NCBI GenBank assembly: GCA_035541195.1
Contig: DATKNU010000209.1
Location: 1 to 23,511 of the forward strand
Origin: Muellerivita sp035541195
GTDB lineage: Bacteria > Oederibacteriota > Muellerivitia > Muellerivitales > Muellerivitaceae
Direction: 5' to 3'
DNA length: 23,511 nucleotides
A model generated the notes under the pieces. That model was not told the DNA's origin. It saw only the letters and a program-made list of their open reading frames with translations, and ran no database searches. The translations under genes were made by a program, and so were the position numbers. The stretch's first letter is position 1, and each line of letters starts with the position of its first letter. Below, piece after piece: positions 1 through 7,406 of this stretch.

Positions 1-50
1 TGGGCCTTCACCTGCACTTGAGGATGAACCACAACCTTTAAGGGCCACGC

Positions 51-99
51 CCCGCGAAAATCTTCTTCGCTGGCGCTTCGAAGATTTAAATCGCGCGGG
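51..99. repeat. Imperfect palindrome downstream of the methyltransferase gene
   Basis: Outer arms CCCGCG (51-56) and CGCGGG (94-99) enclose inner arms AAATCTTC (58-65) and GAAGATTT (80-87), so the segment can fold into one long interrupted hairpin. It lies just past the methyltransferase stop codon. On the minus strand no T-run follows it, so it is not a textbook intrinsic terminator; on the + strand a T-run appears about 10 bases after the outer arm. It could be a REP-like element or a 3'-end stabilising hairpin. Confidence 0.45.
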
Positions 100-114
100 A
101 TACAAAAACTTTTT

Positions 115-759
115 TCAAATTTCAGGGGTTTGTTTTTTATCCGGATAAAGGTAAACCGTTATGTCCCCCGGCAGGTAACCGGTGACGATTTTGTAATTCC
201 CCCCGGACCAGCTTTTCGCCCGGCGTTCCAATTCTTGGGGATTGGCGTAAAAGAGCTCCGCGTCCCAGGCGCCCGGCTCGGCGGAAAGCAGGTTGAAGGC
301 GATGCCCCGGCGGGCCAGGCCTTGAAGGCGCCCCAGCATTTGCTCGATCCACCCCCAGTTGTCCCGCACCCGGTGGTTGAAGACCCCGCTGATGAGCGCG
401 TAATCCCAGGTTTCCTTCGGCGGGCGGGACAAGATGTCCCGAGTCTCAAAACGCGCCCCGGGGAAACGCTTGCGGGCTTCCCTCGTCATGGCGCCCAAGA
501 GGTCCATGCCCGTATAGTCGCCCCGCCATCCCTTCTCCCTCAAGTAACCGTAAAGACAACCCAGCCCCGAACCCAGGTCGAGGATTTTCGCGCCCTCCAG
601 GTCGCCCACGCCCGCCAAGGCCTCGAAGCGTTTTTCTTGGTTGAAGCGCGATTGCCAACCCACCCGCTTTTCGGGCAGGTCATAGCGCCTCAGGCGCAAG
701 GCGTAAAAGAGGGAGAAATAAAGCCGGTCATAGAAGCTGAAGGGCGGACGGGAAAACAA
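115..759 (-). CDS. Class I SAM-dependent methyltransferase
   Basis: A small Rossmann-fold methyltransferase, probably cytoplasmic, that transfers a methyl group from S-adenosylmethionine to an unidentified substrate. Motif I is clear: the strand AKILDLGSGLGC, with the glycine-rich SAM loop, lies about 60 residues in. It is followed by an acidic strand end in YTGMDLL and by a motif-IV-like DYALISGVFNH. No substrate domain is attached and the length (about 214 residues) is that of a bare catalytic domain. The frame is open back to 786, but a GGAGG sequence six bases before the TTG at 759 makes that the better start; 786 (also TTG) has no ribosome binding site. It begins 28 bases after the TPR/barrel gene stop and is probably the last gene of that operon. 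Its substrate cannot be told from sequence. Confidence 0.8.
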   Translation of the reverse strand: MFSRPPFSFYDRLYFSLFYALRLRRYDLPEKRVGWQSRFNQEKRFEALAGVGDLEGAKILDLGSGLGCLYGYLREKGWRGDYTGMDLLGAMTREARKRFPGARFETRDILSRPPKETWDYALISGVFNHRVRDNWGWIEQMLGRLQGLARRGIAFNLLSAEPGAWDAELFYANPQELERRAKSWSGGNYKIVTGYLPGDITVYLYPDKKQTPEI

Positions 760-787
760 AGGGGGCCTCCGGATGATCCGCCGCAAG

Positions 788-2152
788 CTAGAAAAGGGCC
801 GTCAAGCGGGCGCCCGCCACGAGGCCGCTCAAGTCAAGGCTCAGCGGCTCGGCGCCCGCCGGGGCCGTGGCGCCGTCTTGGACGAAATCAAGGTTGGTGG
901 TGGGGCCGCTCCTCACCGTCATGAGTTGCCCGGGCACGGAGGTGGTGGAGCCGTTGGCCGCCGCCGAGCCCTTGAATCCCGTGAGGTTGCCGATCTGGTA
1001 TCCCGCGAAAAAACCGATCAGGGAATTGGGCAGGGGCTTCCATTCCATCCCCAACTTGAGGAGGGCGCCAAAACCGGTCGTGGAGAAATTACCGTTGGCC
1101 GGGATGAATCCCCAGCCCGAGGTGGTGTCCGAATTGACCACCGACAGCGCCGCCAAATAGGCCTGGGGATCGGCCTCGAGGAAAAGCCGGATCTTGCCCT
1201 TGTCAAAACGCAGGAAGGTGGCCTTCACCTGGGCCCCGAAATCCCAAAGGTCGTAATTCATCTCGCCGTTTTGCTGGGGGCTGGCGTTGGAGGTGGAAGC
1301 CGTAAAACCCCCGAGGAAAACCCCGCCGCCCCTCAGGCCCACCTCGAGCCCGTCCATCACCTCGAGGAAGGGATTCACGTCCGCCGCCAGGGCCACCAGG
1401 GGCGCGTCGGCGGCCACCTGGGGAAACTGGGTCTTCAGGCTCTTGGCGTAATCCTTGAAGTCCTTCAGGGACGAGAACTCAACCTCCGCGCCCAGCCGCA
1501 CCCCCACGCCGGAGTAACGGAAAGGCGGCGGAAAGGGCGGTTCGGTCTTGAGCTGGGTGTCCACCCAATCCTGGTCCTCGGGGGTCAAGCGGTCCTTAAT
1601 CTGTTTGGCCAAGGCCTGGACTTTGGGGTCTTTTTTCTTCAAGCCGTAATAAGCGAAATTCAGGGCCGCGTAGGGCCGGTCACCCGTCAGGTAGTTGCAA
1701 TAAGCTTGGTAATAATAAGCGGGGAGGTTTTCGGGATCATCCTGGACGGCTTCTTGGAAATCCTGGTTGGCGTCCTTGTAGCGCTTGTCCTTGAAGGCTT
1801 GCCGGCCCTTGTCGAAAGGGCCGCCCTTGGAATCCAGCTCGTCCTTGAGCTTTTGCACGAAGGCGATCAGCCCCGGGTTGTTGGGGTAAAGCTTCAGAGA
1901 CAGCCGGTAATCTTCCATGGCCTTGCTCTTGTGGCCCCGGGCATACTCGCAATTGCCCATTCCGGCGAAGGCCCGGTAAGGGTTCGGATCCAAGCCCGAC
2001 GCGCCCTGAAAGGCGTCGTAGGCGTGGTCCCAATCCTTTTGGGCGTAAAATTGCGCGGCTTCCTTGTAGTAGTCGTCGGCGGTTTCGGCGAAGAGGGGGC
2101 CCGCCCAACCCGCCACCAAAAGCAGGGTGCCCGCCAGGATTTTGGATTTCAC
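788..2152 (-). CDS. TPR-containing outer-membrane-type protein with C-terminal barrel-like domain
   Basis: An exported protein of about 454 residues. A GTG at 2152 with AGGAGAGG six bases upstream gives a clean signal peptide (MKSKILAGTLLLVAGWAGPLFA) cut before ETADDYY; the frame extends to a TTG at 2173 without such support. Residues about 25-180 are helical tetratricopeptide repeats, recognisable by alternating pairs such as DWDHAYDAF, PYRAFAGMGNCEYARG and KAMEDYRLSLKLYPNNP. From about 205 onward it alternates glycine and aromatic residues in beta-rich segments and ends in LTALF, a terminal phenylalanine as in BAM-assembled barrels. It is a clear paralog of the protein at 5782-7218, sharing the repeat layout, an LTPEDQDWV / LGPDDQQWV segment and the C-terminal end. 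The gene starts 17 bases after mtaB. Function unknown; an outer-membrane assembly, porin-like or scaffold role is inference. Confidence 0.75.
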   Translation of the reverse strand: MKSKILAGTLLLVAGWAGPLFAETADDYYKEAAQFYAQKDWDHAYDAFQGASGLDPNPYRAFAGMGNCEYARGHKSKAMEDYRLSLKLYPNNPGLIAFVQKLKDELDSKGGPFDKGRQAFKDKRYKDANQDFQEAVQDDPENLPAYYYQAYCNYLTGDRPYAALNFAYYGLKKKDPKVQALAKQIKDRLTPEDQDWVDTQLKTEPPFPPPFRYSGVGVRLGAEVEFSSLKDFKDYAKSLKTQFPQVAADAPLVALAADVNPFLEVMDGLEVGLRGGGVFLGGFTASTSNASPQQNGEMNYDLWDFGAQVKATFLRFDKGKIRLFLEADPQAYLAALSVVNSDTTSGWGFIPANGNFSTTGFGALLKLGMEWKPLPNSLIGFFAGYQIGNLTGFKGSAAANGSTTSVPGQLMTVRSGPTTNLDFVQDGATAPAGAEPLSLDLSGLVAGARLTALF

Positions 2153-2169
2153 TCGTTGCCTCTCCTGCT

Positions 2170-3462
2170 TCAAGGAATGACGGACGCCCAGGCCCGCCCC
2201 TGACGCGGACCCTCCACCCGCACCGCGACTTCCCGCCCCAGCCGGCCTTCTTGAAGGGGAAAGAGGACCTTCAAACCCTCATCGCTCAAGCCGGCCGAAA
2301 ACTCGGGGCTGTGCCGCTCCACGATCACGCGAAAAACCTTCCCCGCGGCCCCTTGGGCGGCCCGGACTTGGCAGTCAGCCTTGAGTTCCAGGAGTTTTCG
2401 CATTCTTTCCCGGATAAGGGCGGCGGGCACCTTGGGCCCCATGGCTTCCCCCGGCGTGCCCGGCCTATCCGAGTAAGGGAAAGGGTGGAAATCGACGAAC
2501 CCCATTTCCCGGATCAGGTCCAAGGTGTTTTGAAAGGCTTGGTCGCTTTCCCCGGGAAACCCCGTCAGGATATCACCGGTCAGCCCCAACCGGGGGGTGG
2601 CGGCCCGGGTTTTTTTGACCGTGGCCAGGTAATCCTCGAGACGGTAAGGCCGGCGCATGGCCTTGAGGATCCCCGCGTCCCCGCTTTGCAGCGGCAAATG
2701 GAGGTGGGGACAAAGTCCCCGGTCCTTCGCCCAGAGCGGCAAGAGGGCGTCCTCAAAATCGGCCACCGCGTAGGACGAAAGCCTCACTCTTTCGACGCCG
2801 GGAACGGCCAGGAGCTTCTCCACGAGGGGCGCCAGGCGGGGTTCGGACGCCTTCTGTCCCCAATCCCGCCCATAGGAAGAAAGTTGGATGCCGGCCAGGA
2901 CCAGTTCCCGCACGCCCCCTTGGGCGAGGCGCGCCGCCTCGTTCAAAACCTCTTCGGCGGGCCGGGAAACCATGGCGCCCCTCACCCGGGGGATGAGGCA
3001 GAAGGAACAGCCGAAGTTGCAACCGTCCTGCACCTTGACGGTGGCCCGCTGGTGCCCGTCAAAACGTGAAATGCCCGCGCCCCAAGGCGAGGGGTCTTCT
3101 TCAGGCGCGCGTCCCAAGATTTTCGCCAAGAGCCGGTTCTTATCCTTGTTGCCCACCACCAGGTCCACCCCCGGAAGCGCCCCCACTTCCTCGGGACGGT
3201 CCTCGGCCAGGCATCCGGTCACCACCACGAAAGACCGGGCGTTGGCGGCCTTGGCCCGGCGCACCAACTGCTTGCCCTCGGCGTCCGCCGCCGCGGTCAC
3301 CGTGCAGGTATTGATCACGTAAACATCCGCGTGTTCCTCGAAGGGCACCAGCTCAAAAGCCGCCCGCTCCAGGCTTTCCCGCAAAACTTGGGTGTCATAT
3401 TGGTTCACCCGGCAGCCCAAAGTGGCGAAGGCCACTTTCTTTTTCACGGTTTTCGTTTCCAA
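2170..3462 (-). CDS. mtaB: tRNA ms2t6A37 methylthiotransferase MtaB
   Basis: Radical-SAM enzyme that adds a methylthio group to N6-threonylcarbamoyladenosine at position 37 of ANN-decoding tRNAs. All three domains are present in order. The N-terminal UPF0004 domain holds three cysteines in GCRVNQYDT, INTCTVTAAAD and GCLAEDRPEE. The radical-SAM core contains CNFGCSFC (CxxxCxxC) followed by IPRVRG. A TRAM-like RNA-binding tail makes up the last ~60 residues. The TLGCRVNQYDTQ start is typical of the MtaB rather than the MiaB or RimO subgroup. Length of about 430 residues is normal. The frame opens at a TTG at 3474; the TTG at 3462 has GAGGA five bases upstream and is preferred, and a GTG at 3447 is also possible. 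It sits between genes for exported proteins, probably only as an operon passenger. Confidence 0.93.
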   Translation of the reverse strand: METKTVKKKVAFATLGCRVNQYDTQVLRESLERAAFELVPFEEHADVYVINTCTVTAAADAEGKQLVRRAKAANARSFVVVTGCLAEDRPEEVGALPGVDLVVGNKDKNRLLAKILGRAPEEDPSPWGAGISRFDGHQRATVKVQDGCNFGCSFCLIPRVRGAMVSRPAEEVLNEAARLAQGGVRELVLAGIQLSSYGRDWGQKASEPRLAPLVEKLLAVPGVERVRLSSYAVADFEDALLPLWAKDRGLCPHLHLPLQSGDAGILKAMRRPYRLEDYLATVKKTRAATPRLGLTGDILTGFPGESDQAFQNTLDLIREMGFVDFHPFPYSDRPGTPGEAMGPKVPAALIRERMRKLLELKADCQVRAAQGAAGKVFRVIVERHSPEFSAGLSDEGLKVLFPLQEGRLGREVAVRVEGPRQGRAWASVIP

Positions 3463-3568
3463 ATCATTCCTCAAAATCTTTTTCAGCGCCCGGGCCGCCG
3501 GAAAGGCCTTGATTCAAACCCGGGATCTTTTCCCCGGCTTGCTTGGCGGCTTGGCGGCGAGAAAAACG

Positions 3569-4630
3569 TTAATCGGCCGGGACGCGGACCGGCACGTCGA
3601 AGGGCACGGTGGCCACCAAGCGGAAGGAGTTGGCCCAGGAATCCTCGATCCAATGCGACCTAAGCTCGAAATCAAAAGTGACGCCGTTCTCGATGGCCAC
3701 TTGGCGCCGGAAGCCCAATTCCTCGTAATGGCGAACCGATTGGTAGTAAACGCCGTCCGTACCCACCGAGTTGTAGTTGGAATCCCCTTCCCGGGAATAA
3801 AAATCCTTCCCCAGCCAACCCAGGATGAAGAATTCCCAGGCCTGGTCCGGCGACCAGGAACCCTTGGCGTAAAGGCCATAGCCTTGCGAGGGACCCGGAT
3901 AGCCGGTCAAGTTGGTGGTCTTGCTGGTCAGTCCGTCGACTTCCAGGAAAGTCTTGCCCAAGCTTTCGGGATCCGCCTGCCATTTCAGCCCTACCCCGGC
4001 GGCCAAGTTGTTCCAGACCGGCACGTTGAATTGGGCGCCGCCCGCGTGATAACCGTGAAGCTGGCCTTCCAGCGCCAAATCGCCGGCCACCGGAAGGATC
4101 GCCGCGCCGCCGTAATCAAAAACCTCGCTTTGGCCCGGCGAAAGCAGGGTCTGCCAATTGAGGAAACTGTCCAGGTGGATGAAATTGTCCTTCTGGATCC
4201 ATTGCAGGCCGTATTCCACCGGACGGGTGAGTTCCAGGGTGGTGACTTCCATGGGCTCGATCAACCCATGGCGGTGGACGGTTTCCAGCGCGCCGAGGAT
4301 GCCCTTGGAAACGTCCGAGCGATAGACGAAGGACAGAATGGGCTTAACCGGGAAAGCGGCGTCTTGGGCCGCCCGATGGTCGGCGAAAAGCCCGGCCCAA
4401 AAGGCCGTGTGGCCGCCGGTGGGCACGTCCAGGTAGCTCTTGAACTGTTGGCCCAGGATGGTTTCCCTGATTCGAAAGGGCTCGAAAAATTCCGTGTTGT
4501 CCCCGTAAAAGGAAAGCTGGGTGCGCCATTCGACGGTGACGGGCGCGGGCGCCGTTTGGGCCCGGACGATCGCGGGCGTGAAGGCCCAGGGGCCGGCCGC
4601 CATCAAAAGCTTCAAGGTCTTAAAGCGCAT
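3569..4630 (-). CDS. Predicted exported beta-barrel protein, family unknown (downstream tandem copy)
   Basis: I do not recognise this family. The 353-residue protein has an N-terminal signal peptide (MRFKTLKLLMAAGPWAFTPA, likely cut after VRAQ). The rest is beta-rich with many aromatic and glycine residues and no long helices, as in outer-membrane barrels. It is a paralog of the gene immediately upstream. Shared landmarks are FYxDNxE near the mature N-terminus, RHGLxEPxE followed by RPVEYGLQWxQKD, PGQxExFDYG, LHxYHxGGxxFN and a DFxSxEGDxxYNS segment. The ATG start lies inside the end of the upstream gene (11-base overlap) with a GAGGGG ribosome binding site, so the two are translationally coupled. 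About 95 bases separate its stop from mtaB. A porin or surface-ligand role is only inference. Confidence 0.65.
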   Translation of the reverse strand: MRFKTLKLLMAAGPWAFTPAIVRAQTAPAPVTVEWRTQLSFYGDNTEFFEPFRIRETILGQQFKSYLDVPTGGHTAFWAGLFADHRAAQDAAFPVKPILSFVYRSDVSKGILGALETVHRHGLIEPMEVTTLELTRPVEYGLQWIQKDNFIHLDSFLNWQTLLSPGQSEVFDYGGAAILPVAGDLALEGQLHGYHAGGAQFNVPVWNNLAAGVGLKWQADPESLGKTFLEVDGLTSKTTNLTGYPGPSQGYGLYAKGSWSPDQAWEFFILGWLGKDFYSREGDSNYNSVGTDGVYYQSVRHYEELGFRRQVAIENGVTFDFELRSHWIEDSWANSFRLVATVPFDVPVRVPAD

Positions 4631-5690
4631 CCGGCCCCTCTTTCTGGCCCGGGGCCTGGGCGCCCAAGGGCAGCTCCAGGTCCACCGGCACCTCCAAGGT
4701 CAGGCGCAGAGCCCAACCCCAAAACTCGTCGCTCCAGGCGGATTTGAGCTGGGCCTGAAGGTCCGCGGTCTCCAGCTTCAGGTCCTCCCGCAGGCCCGCC
4801 TCCGCGTAAACCCGGTCGGCGCGGTAAAAGGAAGCCGGGTTCCCTTGCGAATTATACTGGGGGTCCCCTTCCTCGGAAAAAAAGTCTTGGGCGTTCCAAT
4901 AGATCCCGTAAAGTTCGACCCAACCGCCCGGGGTGACCCTGCCCTTGACGTAAATGCCACGGCCCCAATCCGGGCCCAAGTCGAATTTGCCCTCGAAATC
5001 GCTGCTGGTCACGGCGAAAAGATCGAGCCCGCTCGGCCCCAAAAATCCCAGGTCTTGGTGGAGCCGAAGGCCCAGCGCCGGATTGTAGTTGTTCACCACC
5101 CGGATGTTGAAAATGCGGCCGCCCTCGTGGTAGGCGTGCAATTGCATTTGCAGGTCCGCGGCCGGCCCCAAGGGGGCGGTCAAAACCGCGCCGTAATCGA
5201 AAATCTCATCCTGGCCCGGCTGGTCGACCTGCTGCCAGTCCAAAAACACGTCGGCGCCAAACCCCTCGTCTTTCTGCAACCATTGGAGGCCATATTCCAC
5301 CGGCCGCGCGAAACTCAAAAGGGGGTCTTCCAAGGGCTCCAGCAAACCGTGCCGGTCTTGGCTTTGAAGGGTCCCCATGATCAGCCGGGTGCCCCCCTGG
5401 TGGTATTCGAAACTCAAGAGGGGTTTGAGCCGGACCCATTGGGGGTCTTCCTGGCGGTTGTCCAAGAAGACGCCGAGCCTTAAATCCGTGGAGGGCCCGG
5501 TGGCCAAAGTCCAAGCGGATTGGAACCGGACGCCCTCCAGGGTTTGGCGTCCCGCGAAAGGATCCGCCAGTTCCTCGTTGTCGTCGTAAAAACCCAATTG
5601 GCCGGTCAGGCGGGAAGTTTGGGCATGGACGAGGGCCGGCGCGAGCAAGGGCAAAACCGCCAGGAGATGGAAACAGAAACGCAAGCGCAT
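4620..5690 (-). CDS. Predicted exported beta-barrel protein, family unknown (upstream tandem copy)
   Basis: About 356 residues with a strong signal peptide (MRLRFCFHLLAVLPLLAPA, cut near VHAQ) and a beta-rich body ending in a short charged tail. The frame is open to 5759, but that upstream part runs through a terminator hairpin. The ATG at 5690 follows AAGGA and starts the signal peptide, so it is preferred. It shares with the downstream gene the core RHGLLEPLEDP / RPVEYGLQWLQKD, the PGQDEIFDYG stretch, the LHAYHEGG motif and the FFSEEGDPQYNSQG segment. Conservation is concentrated in these motifs rather than spread evenly, which suggests a shared binding or catalytic surface. No family name can be assigned. 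The two products may form a heteromer or act in sequence (inference). Confidence 0.65.
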   Translation of the reverse strand: MRLRFCFHLLAVLPLLAPALVHAQTSRLTGQLGFYDDNEELADPFAGRQTLEGVRFQSAWTLATGPSTDLRLGVFLDNRQEDPQWVRLKPLLSFEYHQGGTRLIMGTLQSQDRHGLLEPLEDPLLSFARPVEYGLQWLQKDEGFGADVFLDWQQVDQPGQDEIFDYGAVLTAPLGPAADLQMQLHAYHEGGRIFNIRVVNNYNPALGLRLHQDLGFLGPSGLDLFAVTSSDFEGKFDLGPDWGRGIYVKGRVTPGGWVELYGIYWNAQDFFSEEGDPQYNSQGNPASFYRADRVYAEAGLREDLKLETADLQAQLKSAWSDEFWGWALRLTLEVPVDLELPLGAQAPGQKEGPDAL

Positions 5691-5713
5691 GGGGTCCTTT
5701 TTCGCGAAAGCCG

Positions 5714-5747
5714 CCAATAAAAAACGGGAGCGCCGCGCGCTCCCGTT
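5714..5747 (-). terminator. Rho-independent terminator of the upstream TPR/barrel gene
   Basis: A perfect 10-bp stem, AACGGGAGCG (5723-5732) with CGCTCCCGTT (5738-5747) and a 5-base loop. On the minus strand it is followed by TTTTTATTGG. It lies 34 bases beyond the stop of the gene ending at 5782 and just before the barrel gene starting at 5690, so it separates two transcription units or works as a partial attenuator. Confidence 0.88.
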
Positions 5748-5781
5748 GAGGTCTGCCAAGGCCCCGGAGGGGCCCCAAGCC

Positions 5782-7218
5782 TTAGAACGACAGGGAAAGG
5801 TTGACGCCCGCCGCGATGCCGCTCATGTCCATGGTCAGGGGCGCGTAACTGCCGTTTAATTGGGCCGATTTGGCGCCCTGGGCGTTGGAGGGCGTGGTCA
5901 CGTCGCCCGAATTCTTGTCCACCTCGAGCTTGTCGCCCGCCGAGTTCGTGAAGGAGGAAATATTCAGGTAACGGAAACCCACATAGGGGCCCAAGGACAT
6001 TTCCTTGGACAGCTTGAAGTCAACCCCCAACAACAGGTGGCCGCCGAAACCCATGCCGGAGAAATTATCCGGGAATCCGTTGCCGCCTGAGATGGGCGAG
6101 CCGGTGGAATCGGTCTGCAGTTTGGTGAAGGCCAAGCTGACCGGCGACAATTCACCGCCGAGCTCGATGTAGGGCGCCGCGTCCGGCCCGCCGAAGCTGG
6201 CCCGAAGCCCCAAGCCCAAATTCACCATGCTCAGGCTGTAGGTGTATTGATAATTATCGTTGGCCGAACCGCCCGCGGCGAAGGAACCGCTCGGGTTGAA
6301 CCAATTGTAGGACAAGGTTCCCGCCGGCAAATAAGCCGCCTCGAGGTTGATCTCGAAATTTTGGCTGAGCTGGTCGTAGGGTTCAAAGCCGATCATGGGG
6401 CTCCAGGCCGGGGTCTGGCCGGCCAAGGAAACCGATTTGCCCGCCGTGGCGCCGGCCTTGATGTCGCTGGGGTCGGACAGGATGTTATAGACGCCGCCCT
6501 GGATGTGGAACCCGAAGCCCGGCGTGAACTTGGAAGCGCCCCCTCCCACCATCACGCCCTGGCTCGATTTGCCCAGTTGGTCGTTCACCCACTGTTGGTC
6601 GTCCGGTCCCAGGGAAGCCTTATAGCGGTAAGCCATCGATTGGATGGCGGCGTTGGGATATTTCTGGTTGGCCAAGGCGAAATAAAGGGCCGCGTTCTTG
6701 TTGTCGCGCACCATGGCCGAGGCGTAGCCGGCGTAATAATAGGATTGGTAATTATTCGGGTTGTCCTGGATGGCCTGCTGGAAGAAGGGAATGGAATCGG
6801 CGAATTGGCGCTGCTTGAGCAGGGTCATGCCTTGCTGCAGGGCCGAGGGAGTGGCCACCGCGGCCGGCGAAGCGCCGCCCAGCTGGGCTTGCAGGTTCTG
6901 CACGAATTGGGACAATTGGGCGTTCGAGGGGTTCAAGGCCAAAGCTCTTTGGTAGAAGGCCAGGGAATCTTGGCGGCGGCCCAAGGCGTAAAAGCAATTG
7001 CCCAAGCCCTGATAGGCCAAGGCGTAGTTGGGATCGGTCTTGGTGGCCGCGCTGTAATATTGGGCGGCTTGGGCGTAGTTGTGGGCGGCGTAAAGCTGGT
7101 TACCCGCGGCGTAATATTGGGCGGCGCCGGCAGCCTGCGCCATCGTGGGCTCAGGACGGCCCAAGAGCAACAAGGCCAACCCGGTTAAAAGCCACGCCCC
7201 CAATTTCAACCCGCGCAT
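5782..7218 (-). CDS. TPR-containing outer-membrane-type protein with C-terminal barrel-like domain
   Basis: About 478 residues. The ATG at 7218 has GGAGG seven bases upstream and opens a signal peptide (MRGLKLGAWLLTGLALLLLG, cleavage near TMAQA); an in-frame ATG at 7308 lacks support. The mature N-terminal half holds TPR helices rich in Ala, Tyr and Gln (AGNQLYAAHNYAQAAQYY, then YALAYQGLGNCFYALGR and DSLAFYQRALALNPSN). A second repeat block covers QRQFADSIPFFQQAI and NYQSYYYAGYASA. From about residue 215 the chain becomes glycine-rich beta structure and ends in GIAAGVNLSLSF, with alternating hydrophobics and a final Phe, matching a barrel beta-signal. It is a paralog of the protein at 788-2152. 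It has its own promoter and terminator, so it is expressed separately from the downstream operon. Role unknown. Confidence 0.75.
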   Translation of the reverse strand: MRGLKLGAWLLTGLALLLLGRPEPTMAQAAGAAQYYAAGNQLYAAHNYAQAAQYYSAATKTDPNYALAYQGLGNCFYALGRRQDSLAFYQRALALNPSNAQLSQFVQNLQAQLGGASPAAVATPSALQQGMTLLKQRQFADSIPFFQQAIQDNPNNYQSYYYAGYASAMVRDNKNAALYFALANQKYPNAAIQSMAYRYKASLGPDDQQWVNDQLGKSSQGVMVGGGASKFTPGFGFHIQGGVYNILSDPSDIKAGATAGKSVSLAGQTPAWSPMIGFEPYDQLSQNFEINLEAAYLPAGTLSYNWFNPSGSFAAGGSANDNYQYTYSLSMVNLGLGLRASFGGPDAAPYIELGGELSPVSLAFTKLQTDSTGSPISGGNGFPDNFSGMGFGGHLLLGVDFKLSKEMSLGPYVGFRYLNISSFTNSAGDKLEVDKNSGDVTTPSNAQGAKSAQLNGSYAPLTMDMSGIAAGVNLSLSF

Positions 7219-7290
7219 GGACGCCTCCAAAGTAGGAAAGTGAAGAACCATAAGGCAAAAAAACGTTTTCTGTTTTTGACGAATCCCGTC

Positions 7291-7318
7291 ATTATAAATT
7301 GAATTCAAAAAGCGTCCA
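7291..7318 (-). promoter_or_regulatory. Sigma-70-type promoter of the TPR/barrel gene
   Basis: On the minus strand a consensus TATAAT (7291-7296) lies 16 bases downstream of TGGACG (4 of 6 matches to TTGACA), in an AT-rich stretch unusual for this GC-rich sequence. The predicted leader to the ATG at 7218 is about 65 bases. The -35 box immediately follows the terminator of the previous operon, as expected for a new unit. Confidence 0.6.
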
Positions 7319-7321
7319 GGG

Positions 7322-7349
7322 AAAAGACCCTTACCGAAGGGCCTTTTTT
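7322..7349 (-). terminator. Intrinsic terminator of the rpsB operon
   Basis: Stem CCCTT/AAGGG (7328-7332 with 7337-7341) and a 4-base loop, extended past one mismatch by a G-C pair and by A-tract/T-tract pairing (7322-7326 with 7343-7347). Minus-strand transcripts leaving the galactokinase-like gene read AAGGG then TCTTTTCCC. The T-run on the other side would also let it act on + strand transcripts. Confidence 0.75.
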
Positions 7350-7406
7350 AACGCTTTTAACATCCCGCCCCACCCCAACTAAGCCCATTAAAACAAGGCT
7401 TTATCC

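Noticed and set aside
2..148. A + strand open frame entering from the left edge and ending in TAA at 146-148, possibly the tail of a convergent gene.
   Set aside because: It runs through the palindrome at 51-99, overlaps the methyltransferase 3' end, and has AT-rich codons unlike the confirmed genes. Too short to support as coding without the left flank.
773..2203. Long + strand open frame opposite the first TPR/barrel gene, and similar ones opposite the GH92 gene (14644-15771) and the DUF2723 gene (20333-21943).
   Set aside because: GC-rich third positions on the minus strand suppress stop codons on the other strand; no ribosome binding sites or recognisable domains.
3520..3537. Small hairpin CCGGG/CCCGG between the barrel gene and mtaB as a terminator.
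   Set aside because: Only five base pairs, and the minus-strand sequence after it is GTTTGAATC with no real T-run.
3392..4747. Long + strand open frame across mtaB's start and the barrel gene.
   Set aside because: It is antisense to genes with signal peptides and ribosome binding sites, has no start signals of its own, and its translation is unlike a protein domain.
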